Assembly: GCA_018652685.1 (NCBI GenBank) | Contig: JABIBQ010000028.1 | Coordinates: 1 to 64,000 of the forward strand | Length of the DNA stretch: 64,000 nucleotides | Direction of reading: 5' to 3' | From: Candidatus Bathyarchaeota archaeon | GTDB lineage: Archaea > Thermoproteota > Bathyarchaeia > TCS64 | Shown: piece after piece, positions 44,731 through 52,824 of the stretch | How the letters are laid out: every line of letters starts with the position of its first letter | Numbering within the stretch: position 1 is the stretch's first letter | Program-made: the position numbers and the translations under genes | The notes under the pieces: generated by a model | What the model saw: the letters and a program-made list of their open reading frames with translations, nothing else | Told to the model about the DNA's origin: nothing | Database searches by the model: none

Positions 44731-44829
44731 GGGTTTACCGTTTCTTGTGAGTGGTTATCGTATATATTGTGGATATAATTATACATTCGAATATTATGTG
44801 TCAAGTAACCTAACATAAGGGAAAAAACC
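44731..44829 (-). repeat. ~99-nt repeated non-coding element, copy 2 (inverted)
   Basis: Read on the minus strand, this copy has GGTTTTTTCCCTTATGT, GGTTACTTGACACA (44797-44810 on plus as TGTGTCAAGTAACC), an AT spacer, ATATATACGATAACCACTCACAA and GAAACGGTAAACCC. It matches copy 1 at 27549-27647 block by block. It lies in the 3' gap between the rRNA operon and the convergent UroD-family gene, so a promoter role for either gene is unlikely. Confidence 0.6.
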
Positions 44830-44873
44830 AGAGTCACGAAAAGTTAGTTACCTACTATAAACAAAAAAAATTA

Positions 44874-44896
44874 TTACGGGCCTGACCCGTTATTTT
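44874..44896 (-). terminator. terminator of the UroD-family gene
   Basis: On the minus strand ACGGG-TCAGG-CCCGT is followed by AATAATTTTTTTTG. This is a hairpin plus U-run about 35 nt after the gene's stop codon. The plus strand has a weaker T-rich tail, so the element may act in both directions. The rest of 44708-44930 holds only the repeated element. Confidence 0.6.
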
Positions 44897-44930
44897 ATTC
44901 TATTTCCTGCGTACTGTACACACGAGGGTG

Positions 44931-45995
44931 CTAGTAGTGGCCGTACTTGATGGCGGCCCTGCCGACGGCGTTGTAGCTCTTTCTGGGCATGTCCTGGTAG
45001 ACGGTGCAGCCTGGGCCTAGCATGAAGCCACCTCCCTCGCCTGCAGCATCTACTGCCGTCTTGACGTCGACATCGATGGCGTCAATGTCTCCCTTTCTCA
45101 TGGAGTGGACCCTGTCCAGTCCCCCGCAGATGGCAAACTTGTCTCCGTAGATCTCCTTTGCCTTGTCGAGCCATATGTACTCGTGGGCGTCCCAGTTGAT
45201 GATGTCCACGGGGTATTTTCTGAACCAGCCGCTCTCCATGAGGCCCTGGTTCTCGGGGTTTCCCTCTGGGGTGCTGCAGATGTGCATCATCTTGATGTCA
45301 CAGTCCACGGCGTCCAAGACCTTCTTGTCGTAGCCATAAGCGTACTCGTCCAGCTGGGGGACCGTAAAGTCCTTCCAGATCCGTCCCCCTCCTCCGATAC
45401 CGTAGAATATTCCATCGGCCCCTGCGTCGATGCATGCCTTAGTGAACTCTATGGTGGTATCCGTGATTATTTCTAGGCCGTGTCTCAGGCTGTCGGGGTC
45501 TTTCTTTATGTCCTCAAGGACCCTCTCGGGGGTTCCTACCCCGTTCAATGCCTGGATTATGGGGCTCGGGATGGTGTATATGACGGGGGTGTTCCTCATG
45601 TCCCTTGATAGTATCTCGTTGGTCCTGACGAACTCCCTGAGCTCCTTCTTTGGGTCGAGGACCCAGAGCTTTTCCCAGTCCTTTGCCTCCTTGACGATGG
45701 TGTCCAGGGTTGGCGCGTTTTCATCGTTGTTCCTGAAATCGAATTTGCTGCCCCACTGCATGGGCATGAACCTGTAGAACGGGGTTACCTTGAGGAGGTC
45801 CATCTTATAGTCCAGTGCCCTGAGCATGGCGATATGTGCTCGAGCTGCCTCCTCGCCGTTTCGCTGGGAGAGCTCCCAGCTGTAATAATCAAGCCAGTCC
45901 ACTGCTGGATAGTGGCCCCAGATGCTCCACGGCACCCTGTCTGGTTGTTCCCTGCGGACGACCGCCATCATTCTTTCAAATCGATCTGATTCCAT
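44931..45995 (-). CDS. UroD/MtaA-family methyltransferase-like protein
   Basis: This 354-residue TIM-barrel protein belongs to the uroporphyrinogen decarboxylase superfamily, which includes corrinoid-dependent methyltransferases. Possible zinc ligands are MMHICST near 247, AICGGLDR near 291 and MLGPGCTVY near 330. This H-x-C...C pattern is that of MtaA/MtbA-type methyl-transfer proteins rather than heme decarboxylases. The Ahb heme route in this genome would not need classical UroD. The substrate is unknown and no corrinoid protein lies nearby. Confidence 0.82.
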   Translation of the reverse strand: MESDRFERMMAVVRREQPDRVPWSIWGHYPAVDWLDYYSWELSQRNGEEAARAHIAMLRALDYKMDLLKVTPFYRFMPMQWGSKFDFRNNDENAPTLDTIVKEAKDWEKLWVLDPKKELREFVRTNEILSRDMRNTPVIYTIPSPIIQALNGVGTPERVLEDIKKDPDSLRHGLEIITDTTIEFTKACIDAGADGIFYGIGGGGRIWKDFTVPQLDEYAYGYDKKVLDAVDCDIKMMHICSTPEGNPENQGLMESGWFRKYPVDIINWDAHEYIWLDKAKEIYGDKFAICGGLDRVHSMRKGDIDAIDVDVKTAVDAAGEGGGFMLGPGCTVYQDMPRKSYNAVGRAAIKYGHY

Positions 45996-46030
45996 ATGTA
46001 TCGTATCTAGTTTGGAGGTCTGGGTTAAAA

Positions 46031-46147
46031 TCAGTTGCTAGTGAGCATATTTGAAGATTCATCTACCTTCGGTTGAGCGATAGATTTTCCCCTCAATGAG
46101 CCAAATGTGAGGATCATGGGTACAGCAAGCACGCCCCCCACCGTCAT
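46031..46147 (-). CDS. possible small single-TM protein or gene remnant
   Basis: This 38-codon ORF reads MTVGGVLAVPMILTFGSLRG then KSIAQPKVDESS. It consists of one hydrophobic helix followed by a polar tail. In-frame sequence upstream of the ATG adds KKAHLGSL before reaching a stop. It looks like the end of a membrane transporter or a genuine small membrane protein. It is too short for the ORF track and has no visible ribosome-binding site, so confidence is low. Confidence 0.25.
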   Translation of the reverse strand: MTVGGVLAVPMILTFGSLRGKSIAQPKVDESSNMLTSN

Positions 46148-46179
46148 CAGCGAGCCTAAATGTGCTTTCTTCTTATCTG

Positions 46180-46194
46180 TTCACATATAGTGAA
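46180..46194 (+). promoter_or_regulatory. TTCAC-ATATA-GTGAA inverted repeat
   Basis: A perfect 5-bp inverted repeat encloses ATATA, 64-78 bp upstream of the aldo/keto reductase start. The same half-sites recur at 46231-46252. The ATATA spacer may double as a TATA element. Confidence 0.45.
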
Positions 46195-46230
46195 AGTTTT
46201 GGTAACTTTGATAAATGATGAACGGACTGA

Positions 46231-46252
46231 TTCACCCATCATTTTAGGTGAA
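46231..46252 (+). promoter_or_regulatory. TTCACC...GGTGAA inverted repeat at the AKR start
   Basis: TTCACC and GGTGAA are separated by 10 nt and end 5 nt before the ATG. With the upstream repeat they make paired sites with TTCAC/GTGAA half-sites, suitable for a repressor. GGTGA may also serve as the ribosome-binding site. Confidence 0.45.
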
Positions 46253-46257
46253 CATTA

Positions 46258-47403
46258 ATGCAATATCGTAAATTTGGGAAACTAGACTGGAAGGTCTCTG
46301 CACTGGGATTCGGGGCCATGAGGCTTCCAATCATTGACGGAGATTCCAAGAACATTGACCAGCCTGAGGCCATCAAGATGATCAGGCACAGTATTGACAA
46401 CGGCGTCAACTACGTTGACACCGCGTACCCTTACCACGGGGGAGAATCGGAGAAGGTCGTGGGCAAAGCCATGAAAGACGGTTACAGGGAGAAGGTGAGG
46501 CTGGCAACCAAGATGCCCAGCTGGCTCATAGAGAAATATGAGGACTTCGACCAGTACCTCAACGAGCAATTGGAGAAGCTGGATACCACTCATATTGATT
46601 ACTACCTGCTGCATGGTCTCAATCCAAGTAGGTGGCCCCTGCTCAAAGAGTTGGGTGTATTCGAATGGGCAGAGAAGGCAAAGAAGGACGGCAGGATCAA
46701 GCACCTTGGATTCAGTTTCCACGCCGAGTACCCTGTTTTCGAGCTGATAATGGAGGACTCCGAGCATTTCACGTTCTGTCAGATCCAGCTCAACTACATG
46801 GACACCGAATACCAGGCTGGAATCAAGGGATTGAAGCTGGCAGCAGAGAAAGGATTGGCAGTGGTAGTCATGGAGCCCATCAAGGGAGGCAAACTGAGTA
46901 TCACCCCGCCACAGGATGTTATCGATGTTTGGGCAAAGAGCGAGGTCAAGAGGACTCCCGCTGACTGGGCTCTCCAGTGGGTTTGGAACCTGCCAGAGGT
47001 TAGCATCGTATTGAGTGGGATGTCCGAGATGAAACATGTCGAGGAGAACCTAGTCTCAGCGTCAAACAGCGGGCCTGGGACTCTCAAGGCATACGAGTTA
47101 GCCTTGGTGCAGAACGCGAAGAAGGCTTACCTAGATCTTGGTTTCATCGGATGTACGGCATGCAGATACTGTATGCCATGCCCGTCAGGGGTCGCTATCC
47201 CTGAGATACTGGGATTATACAACGAGTACTACCAGAGCGGACGTAGCGAGGAGTTCAAGAAAAAATACTGGGAGAAGATAACTCCAGAGACCCACGGCAG
47301 CAACTGTATCAGGTGTGCGGCTTGTGAGGAGCAGTGCCCACAAACACTACCAATTATGAGTTTGATGAGCGAGACTGCGAGGGTTTTCAAGCAGCCAGAG
47401 TAG
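46258..47403 (+). CDS. aldo/keto reductase with C-terminal [4Fe-4S] domain
   Basis: The N-terminal ~280 residues form an AKR barrel (KVSALGFGAMRLPIID, then YVDTAYPYHGGES with the catalytic Asp/Tyr, and KMPSW with the Lys). The C-terminal ~100 residues carry a ferredoxin-like domain: CTACRYCMPCPSGV near 302 and CIRCAACEEQCPQ near 348. This fused architecture is common in anaerobes and is thought to pass electrons from Fe-S carriers to a carbonyl substrate. The substrate is unknown. Paired inverted repeats in the promoter suggest regulation. Confidence 0.92.
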   Translation: MQYRKFGKLDWKVSALGFGAMRLPIIDGDSKNIDQPEAIKMIRHSIDNGVNYVDTAYPYHGGESEKVVGKAMKDGYREKVRLATKMPSWLIEKYEDFDQYLNEQLEKLDTTHIDYYLLHGLNPSRWPLLKELGVFEWAEKAKKDGRIKHLGFSFHAEYPVFELIMEDSEHFTFCQIQLNYMDTEYQAGIKGLKLAAEKGLAVVVMEPIKGGKLSITPPQDVIDVWAKSEVKRTPADWALQWVWNLPEVSIVLSGMSEMKHVEENLVSASNSGPGTLKAYELALVQNAKKAYLDLGFIGCTACRYCMPCPSGVAIPEILGLYNEYYQSGRSEEFKKKYWEKITPETHGSNCIRCAACEEQCPQTLPIMSLMSETARVFKQPE

Positions 47404-47724
47404 GGTGGGGCTTTTTGCCCATTTCTTTTTTCAATAATTCCCTAATCTCACACATTGTCGTGTACGTCTTTTGACTAAGAGCATTACTAACTGATACCAG
47501 TCAGCATCAAACACATATCCAAGAAAATGGGAGGAATGGCCATCATGGATAATAATATTGATTCCAATCGAGAATTATTTGGATTGTAAATCCCGGGAGA
47601 GCGAACATCTCCTTCCCCTTTTTAAGACGCTACTCGTGCCCCCGAGAACAGGATGATAAAGTACTTTGATATAAAAGGCTTTGAGGAAGGGGAATAGGGG
47701 TCCCTATCATGGACTTCAAATCAA
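47404..47724. terminator. gene-free region with two terminator-like hairpins
   Basis: Just after the AKR stop, GGGGC-TTTTT-GCCC is followed by a T-rich run (about 47406-47432), a likely terminator. A second hairpin GGAGA...TCTCC at about 47597-47613 precedes CCCCTTTTT. A 17-codon ORF from about 47535 (ATGGCCATCATGGAT...) has purines upstream but no other support. Nothing else is seen. Confidence 0.45.
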
Positions 47725-48213
47725 TTAGGCTATCTTCTTCGGGCGTCTCGTGAAAACACTTGTATCGTACTCGATGGGCTCCCCGACGCTCCACAGGAAG
47801 ATGTGGGCGGTGCTGGAACCGACGCGCTTGAACCTAGATTTCAGACGACCTATAACAACCTTGTAGTTGTTGCTCTTGTCCAGTCCATCCAGCCACTTTT
47901 GGAAGCTACCGTGATCCCTGATTATCCTATTGAACTCCTCTGCGTTCTCGATGGTGGCCATGATCTTCTGCCTGTTCCTGATGATTCCCGCGTCGTTCTT
48001 GAGGCGCGCCTGGTCCTCAAGCCCGTAGTATGCTACCTTGTCGATATCAAAATTATCGAAAGCCGTCTCAAAGTTGGGCCACTTGTTGGCTATCATAACC
48101 CAGTTAAGCCCTCCCTGAAAGATGCACCTGGTCATGTTTGAAAAGTACTCAACATCCGTTGACGGCCTCGTGTCCTTGTAAACCCACTTCGGCATGGGCA
48201 TTCCCTGTGGCAT
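47725..48213 (-). CDS. DNA-3-methyladenine glycosylase I (Tag)-like protein
   Basis: This 162-residue helix-hairpin-helix DNA-repair glycosylase matches Tag in several places: FQGGLNWVMIANKWPNFETA near 32, FDIDKVAYYGLEDQARLKND near 53, and RNRQKIMATIENAEEFNRII near 79. Tag excises N3-methyladenine. The Tag zinc-binding N-terminal Cys/His residues are not evident, so this is a shorter variant. It is monocistronic, downstream of the homoserine dehydrogenase gene on the same strand. Confidence 0.78.
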   Translation of the reverse strand: MPQGMPMPKWVYKDTRPSTDVEYFSNMTRCIFQGGLNWVMIANKWPNFETAFDNFDIDKVAYYGLEDQARLKNDAGIIRNRQKIMATIENAEEFNRIIRDHGSFQKWLDGLDKSNNYKVVIGRLKSRFKRVGSSTAHIFLWSVGEPIEYDTSVFTRRPKKIA

Positions 48214-48253
48214 GATAAAGCCATAATGTCGGGTGTTTTTGAAGGTTTCAGTG

Positions 48254-49273
48254 TCAGCGGTAGATGGCGATGAGGTCGCTGATGATGCCGTGGGCCGTCT
48301 CTACGCCCCCTGCGCCCCTTCCGATGACCGTTACCTCATGAAGCCCATCGGTCGTGAATGTGAGGGCGTTCATTGTGTTGTTGACGTTGGCAAGAGGGTC
48401 CGTCAGAAGCATACTCTCAGGCGAGACCTTGGCCTTAACCGCGCCATCCTCTAGATAAGCCCGTGCGATGAGCTTGATCTTCATTCCTTCCTTTTTCGCT
48501 TCCTCTACCATGACCGGGGTTATTCCGGTGATTCCCTCGCGCTCCACATCAGTGGGTTTCAGGTTTGCACCCATGAGGGTGTTCGCAAGTATGACCACCT
48601 TTCCCACTGCGTCCCATCCCTCAACATCCCCCGCTGGGTCAGCCTCGGCATATCCCAGCTCCTGGGCTTCCTTCAGTGTCGCGTCGTAATCGCCCCCTTC
48701 TCCCATCTTTGTCAAGATGAAGTTGGTGGTCCCGTTGATGATGCCCTTGAAGCCGAGGATCTTGTTACCTGCCAAAGCCTCCTTGCCCAGGTTCACAGCG
48801 GGAGTTCCTGCCATCACGGTGGACTCGATCCTGAACTTTGCTCCGTTCGCGTCCGCTAACTCCTTTAACTCGCTGTACGCGAGGGCGGCCGGTCCCTTGT
48901 TGCATGTGATAACATGCTTGCCGAGGCCCAGTGCCTCCCTGATGTGTGGTAGGCCGGCTCCCCCTGTCTCCAGGTTTGTCCCCGTGACCTCGATGACCAC
49001 ATCCGCTCCTGATTCCTTGATTGTCTGTATGCTATCAAGACCCTTGGTTCCTGTAGGATAAGACTCGACTGTCCCGTACTTATCAAATGATGTGAGAAGG
49101 CTCCCAAGGTCGATTCCTTCCTCCACCATGAGGCTGCCCTTGCTCCTTCCGCTAATAGCAACTAATTGGGCATCGAGCCCGTATTTTTCCTTGAGTTCCT
49201 GCTGTTTCTGGCTTAGGACCCGCGCAAAGCCCTGGCCAACGACACCGAATCCGATTAACGCGATTTTGGTCAT
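48254..49273 (-). CDS. hom: homoserine dehydrogenase
   Basis: This enzyme reduces aspartate semialdehyde to homoserine for threonine and methionine synthesis. NAD(P) binding is at KIALIGFGVVGQGFARVL. HVITCNKGPAALAY near 118 carries the conserved Asn-Lys, and GIINGTTNFILTKM near 176 and GYAEADPAGDVEGWDAVGK near 205 are the catalytic signatures. It lacks the C-terminal ACT domain, so feedback control by threonine through that domain is not expected. A TATA candidate (TTATAAA on the minus strand, 49334-49340) lies ~65 bp upstream. Confidence 0.95.
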   Translation of the reverse strand: MTKIALIGFGVVGQGFARVLSQKQQELKEKYGLDAQLVAISGRSKGSLMVEEGIDLGSLLTSFDKYGTVESYPTGTKGLDSIQTIKESGADVVIEVTGTNLETGGAGLPHIREALGLGKHVITCNKGPAALAYSELKELADANGAKFRIESTVMAGTPAVNLGKEALAGNKILGFKGIINGTTNFILTKMGEGGDYDATLKEAQELGYAEADPAGDVEGWDAVGKVVILANTLMGANLKPTDVEREGITGITPVMVEEAKKEGMKIKLIARAYLEDGAVKAKVSPESMLLTDPLANVNNTMNALTFTTDGLHEVTVIGRGAGGVETAHGIISDLIAIYR

Positions 49274-49524
49274 GGGGTAGGGTACGTACTACGTGTTAAT
49301 AATGTGTTATCATCCATTTTTCGGGTTGACGGGTTTATAAGAAATAGAAGTGGGGGGGGGTGAGCCGCTCCGATTAGGGACGTCTCGCATGCGATGACGT
49401 CATACCTCTTAGGAACAGCTTTGGTCCTCTAATCTGATGTTCAGAAACCACGATATAAAGTTCACAGACCAGTGATACTTATTTCCCGAAGGGTTTATGG
49501 GGGTCATCAATCCCAGCCTCATGT

Positions 49525-50199
49525 ATGCGGGGTTCCCTTGTCCAATACATCCGTGAGCATAGGGACCTGCTGACCTATGTCCTCCTCGCCGAGCTCAGCC
49601 TAATCGTCATGTCCCTTGTGGTATTGACAGCCCAACCAACTTACCCTACCATGAATTTCATCATGAGGGCATGTTTCGCTTTGATATGCGCCTTTGGTAT
49701 CATCACGGGACTTTTTCCTGCGGTCCTTTCCTTCTCCAAGGCGGAGAGGAGGGATGGGGAAGGCGTTTCGGGGCACCACCCAGATTGCGGGAGGTTCAAC
49801 GGTCACACAGTCAACCTACTGGGGCAACGGAGATGCGCCGGTTGTACAGGCCTGGTGATTGGTGCTGTTGCCTCGATGATGGGTCTTGGGCTAGGACTTC
49901 TTGGCCTGAACATCGATACCGCGTTCTGGTGTGGCGTCCTCCTGGTTGGGGCGGGTCTTGCCCAGCACTTTATTGACTTGGGAAATGAATGGGTCCACCT
50001 GTCACTGAACACTCTGTTCGTTGTTGGAGCATGGATCATGTTTGAGTCAATACAGGCACTCGGGCTGGGTGTTAAAGTTCAGGTATACTTCCTATCAATG
50101 ACTGTTTTCTGGATATGGGCAAGGATCAGGGCCAGTCAGTGGGTCCATGTAGGGGTATGCTCAAGGTGCCCCCAGGCATGCGTCCACTTTTTTGAGTAA
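49525..50199 (+). CDS. membrane protein with conserved cysteines (DUF2085-like)
   Basis: A 224-residue protein with about five or six hydrophobic segments. A cysteine-containing loop reads GHHPDCGRFNGHTVNLLGQ then RRCAGCTGLVIGA near 105, similar to the CARCTG loop of DUF2085 proteins. A C-terminal CSRCPQAC adds four more cysteines or neighbours. The topology suggests a metal- or heme-binding site near the membrane face. The function is unknown. An in-frame ATG is at 49525, with another ATG four bases upstream in a different frame. Confidence 0.6.
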   Translation: MRGSLVQYIREHRDLLTYVLLAELSLIVMSLVVLTAQPTYPTMNFIMRACFALICAFGIITGLFPAVLSFSKAERRDGEGVSGHHPDCGRFNGHTVNLLGQRRCAGCTGLVIGAVASMMGLGLGLLGLNIDTAFWCGVLLVGAGLAQHFIDLGNEWVHLSLNTLFVVGAWIMFESIQALGLGVKVQVYFLSMTVFWIWARIRASQWVHVGVCSRCPQACVHFFE

Positions 50200-50242
50200 A
50201 CTTTGAATAACTCTTCCCGGTCTCCTATACTGATTGATTTTG

Positions 50243-50548
50243 GTGTATTGCACAAAGTGTGGAACCGAGAACGAGGAAGAGACATCAGAGTGCTCCAGCT
50301 GCGGGGCCCCAATGAACGTCTCCCACTCAAGGTACAGGAGGAGGGATTGGGACATGGATGACAACTGCTTCGGAGGGCAAGACAGAACAACTTGGCCTAT
50401 AATCTTCGGCGGCTTCCTGATACTCCTGGGGCTCTCGACCTTGCTGGATGATGTGTTCGGTTGGTTCAGATTCGATACCCTGTGGCCCGTGTTCATTATA
50501 GGAATCGGGCTTCTCATTGTATCAAACGCCATGAAAAAGCGGCGTTAA
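50243..50548 (+). CDS. zinc-ribbon protein with two membrane helices
   Basis: A ~101-residue protein with an N-terminal zinc ribbon (YCTKCGTENEEETSECSSCG) and a polar linker rich in R and D. Two hydrophobic helices follow (WPIIFGGFLILLGLSTLLDD and LWPVFIIGIGLLIVSNAM), resembling LiaF/DUF5668-type transmembrane regions. GTG 50243 is a better start than the tracked TTG because the zinc ribbon begins at once. It is of unknown function, possibly an envelope-stress sensor. Confidence 0.7.
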   Translation: MYCTKCGTENEEETSECSSCGAPMNVSHSRYRRRDWDMDDNCFGGQDRTTWPIIFGGFLILLGLSTLLDDVFGWFRFDTLWPVFIIGIGLLIVSNAMKKRR

Positions 50549-50550
50549 CC

Positions 50551-51276
50551 CTATTTTCTTTGAGCCATCTGCCTGACGCGCTCGTAGAGCACTACGGCAG
50601 CCGCTACGCTCACGTTAAGTGACTCCAGTTTACCCATCATGGGGATGTGAACTGTCTTGTCGCACTTGCTCATTAACGTGGGGTTGACCCCCTTGCTCTC
50701 GCCGCCAAGCACGAATGCCACGGCTCCTGTCAAGTCCTCGTCATAGTAGGGTTTCTGGCCCGATGCATCGATGGCTATGAGCCTAACTCCGTCGTCCTTC
50801 AGCATCTTGATTGCGGGGTAGAGGTTTGTCTGCCACACAGGCACGTGTAGACTCCCGCCCATGGATACCCTGTGGACCGTCTCGCTGAGCTTGGCTGACC
50901 CCCTCTTTGGGATGGCTATGCCGTCGATTCCCGCGCCCTCGCTTGTCCTGATGATGGCTCCCAGGTTATGGGGGTCCTGCACCTCGTCAAGTATCATCAC
51001 GCACAGGTCCCTGCCCGTCTCCTGGAGTACTTTGCCGAGACTCCACTGGGCGTCCGTCTGGGCGTACCCTATGATGCCCTGATACCTGCCCGTAACGCTG
51101 AGTCTTTCCATCTGCCTCTTCTTTACCATCTGGACGGGGATGCCGGTCTTCCGCGCAATATCCAGTATGACTTTGATCTTTACTTCCGTTTCGCTACCCC
51201 TCTCTACCTTGAGCAGGGTTACCGTGCCCTGTTTCATAGCCTCGTGAACGGGGTTTCTTCCTTCTAACTGGATCAT
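50551..51276 (-). CDS. SpoU/TrmH-family RNA 2'-O-methyltransferase (RlmB-like)
   Basis: A 241-residue SPOUT methyltransferase. The N-terminal substrate-binding domain begins MIQLEGRNPVHEAMKQG. The knotted catalytic domain has motif 1 DEVQDPHNLGAIIRTSEGAG near 97, motif 2 FVLGGESKGVNP near 190 and motif 3 IPMMGKLESLNVSVAAAVVL near 213. It methylates ribose in rRNA or tRNA; bacterial RlmB targets 23S G2251. The exact target is unknown here. Confidence 0.92.
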   Translation of the reverse strand: MIQLEGRNPVHEAMKQGTVTLLKVERGSETEVKIKVILDIARKTGIPVQMVKKRQMERLSVTGRYQGIIGYAQTDAQWSLGKVLQETGRDLCVMILDEVQDPHNLGAIIRTSEGAGIDGIAIPKRGSAKLSETVHRVSMGGSLHVPVWQTNLYPAIKMLKDDGVRLIAIDASGQKPYYDEDLTGAVAFVLGGESKGVNPTLMSKCDKTVHIPMMGKLESLNVSVAAAVVLYERVRQMAQRK

Positions 51277-51337
51277 TGCGTATTACCTGCGTTGAATATC
51301 AGGTGCTCTTTCTAAAACCTTCTCTATTTTCCCTGAT

Positions 51338-51505
51338 TCAGGCTTCCCGGTTGTTCCTGCTCCACTGGCCCAGCAGGAGACCCACCACCGCCCCCAATGC
51401 CAAGGACAGACCGAAATACCTCTGGACGTAGGTCCCAATTATCCCTCCTAAAATAACCCCGAAGATCATCCCTGATATGGGGTTGAAGCGTGTCAGGATG
51501 CCCAT
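51338..51505 (-). CDS. small glycine-rich membrane protein (55 aa)
   Basis: This gene is below the ORF-track cut-off. It reads MGILTRFNPISGMIFGVILG...SLALGAVVGLLLGQWSRNNREA. Two hydrophobic helices with glycine-zipper-like spacing are separated by a short loop (TYVQRYFG). The tracked ORF at 51324-51521 is a shadow in another frame. Its hydrophobicity pattern and codon third positions look genuine. The function is unknown. Confidence 0.55.
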   Translation of the reverse strand: MGILTRFNPISGMIFGVILGGIIGTYVQRYFGLSLALGAVVGLLLGQWSRNNREA

Positions 51506-51590
51506 CAGGTACTACTCCCATCCTCGGTTGATATGCTTTCCACTTGAGTTAACCATTTAAGCCGCACCACCGAATCGTCTAGTGGTCACA

Positions 51591-51926
51591 TTGTCAGAGG
51601 GATCATTGAAGAACATGGGCGATCTTCTCAGGAAGGGAGCCACGATGCTCAGCGAGAGCTGCCCCGATTGCAACACCCCACTATTCAAACTCAAGGACGG
51701 TAGCCTACTCTGCCCAATGTGCAACAAGCCCGTGGTCAAAGTTTCAGCCGATGCCGATGTTGGTGGCATGGCCCAGCAGGGAAGCATCGACCAGACCCTT
51801 CTCATCAAGGTAAAGGAGATACAGGGCAAGCTAGAGGCCGAGACCGATCCCGAGAAGATCAACGCGCTACTGGAGACATTGATGAAGCTCCTGGACGCCC
51901 GTGAGCGAGTTCGCAAGCTCGCCTAG
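51591..51926 (+). CDS. UPF0148 / Sjogren-autoantigen-1-like zinc-ribbon protein
   Basis: A ~111-residue archaeal protein of the UPF0148 (autoantigen p27) family. The pattern MGDLLRKGATMLSESCP, then PLFKLKDGSLLCPMCNKPVV, matches the family's N-terminal helix and zinc ribbon (CPDC...CPMC). The C-terminus is a coiled helix (LLETLMKLLDARERVRKLA). TTG 51591 gives the family-like N-terminus SEGSLKNMGDLL; GTG 51582 and ATG 51615 are alternatives. The function is unknown. It overlaps the convergent transporter by 4 nt. Confidence 0.8.
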   Translation: MSEGSLKNMGDLLRKGATMLSESCPDCNTPLFKLKDGSLLCPMCNKPVVKVSADADVGGMAQQGSIDQTLLIKVKEIQGKLEAETDPEKINALLETLMKLLDARERVRKLA

Positions 51927-52774
51927 AACAGTGTTATAATTAACACGGCGGCCACGATAGTCACACAGCCGATTATCATCTGAGGAGTGATCTTCTCAGA
52001 GTCTTTCAGCAGGATAACGCTCAGGATAAGCCCGAACAACGGGTTGGCTCCGATTATCGCAGAGACCACGCCCACGGGTCCCTGCTGGGTGGCCATGAAC
52101 ATGCTGATCCATGCCACGCTGGTTGTTATTCCCCCACTTATTAGGAATGGGACCGCTTCCCTTGTAAACTTGAACTCGTTTGCCCTGCCCATGAGCCTCA
52201 TCAGTATCGGGTAGGCGATCAAACCAGTCATTGCACCTACCACTGCCCCTAAGACTGACTCCGGTAGGATATTCAGTCCAACCTTCCTGACCGCGCTACT
52301 GGCCGCGTAGAAAAACGCGGAGACGAGGGGTATCAACATGTCCCTGATGTTCAGGTTGCTGCTCTTTCCCCCTCCGCTTATCAGTGCTACCCCCGCCACC
52401 ACTAGGATAGACCCAGAGATAGTCGAGAGGGTCACGGCTTCTCCGAGGAATACCACACCCAATATCATAGCCCAAAGTGGGTTTGTGCCCACGAGGCTTG
52501 TGCTGACCGGTACGCCGAGCTTCTCAATACTCATGTAGTTGAATGTCCTGCCTATGATCGCCGCGAAGAAGCCCGCGGCAATGAAGTACATCACAGCTTC
52601 CAAATTGAAGGCGGGTCGATCAAAAACCAGAAGGGTGCTGAGGATCAGGGTTTGTACCGCTGCGACTGATACAGTAGCGGTGGCAGGCGTCGTGTGTTTC
52701 AAAGCCTTCTTAACGAGAACGGCGTTGAGCCCAAAACTGAGTGCCGCAATCAACCCATAGACCTCGTATCCCAT
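51923..52774 (-). CDS. EamA/DMT-superfamily transporter, copy A
   Basis: A 283-residue membrane protein with ten hydrophobic helices in two EamA halves (LIAALSFGLNAVLVKKALKH and, in the second half, LIPLVSAFFYAASSAVRKVG). GTNPLWAMILGVVFLGE and GANPLFGLILSVILLKD are the paired family motifs. It probably exports a small metabolite; the substrate is unknown. It is clearly paralogous to copy B 50 bp upstream. Confidence 0.88.
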   Translation of the reverse strand: MGYEVYGLIAALSFGLNAVLVKKALKHTTPATATVSVAAVQTLILSTLLVFDRPAFNLEAVMYFIAAGFFAAIIGRTFNYMSIEKLGVPVSTSLVGTNPLWAMILGVVFLGEAVTLSTISGSILVVAGVALISGGGKSSNLNIRDMLIPLVSAFFYAASSAVRKVGLNILPESVLGAVVGAMTGLIAYPILMRLMGRANEFKFTREAVPFLISGGITTSVAWISMFMATQQGPVGVVSAIIGANPLFGLILSVILLKDSEKITPQMIIGCVTIVAAVLIITLF

Positions 52775-52824
52775 AGTTATCGTCGTAGGGAATGGTTCCC
52801 CCGATTTAAATCAATGTAAAATAG

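Noticed and set aside
44931-45995. Classical heme uroporphyrinogen decarboxylase (HemE)
   Set aside because: The His-x-Cys and Cys pattern and the presence of the Ahb route favour a methyltransferase-type member of the superfamily.
47535-47588. 17-codon ORF with upstream purines
   Set aside because: Too short, without conservation evidence, and followed by a terminator-like hairpin; mentioned only in the intergenic entry.
49351-49360. Run of nine G residues
   Set aside because: A homopolymer in an intergenic region. It could be an assembly or phase-variation site, but there is no repeat array or ORF to connect it with.
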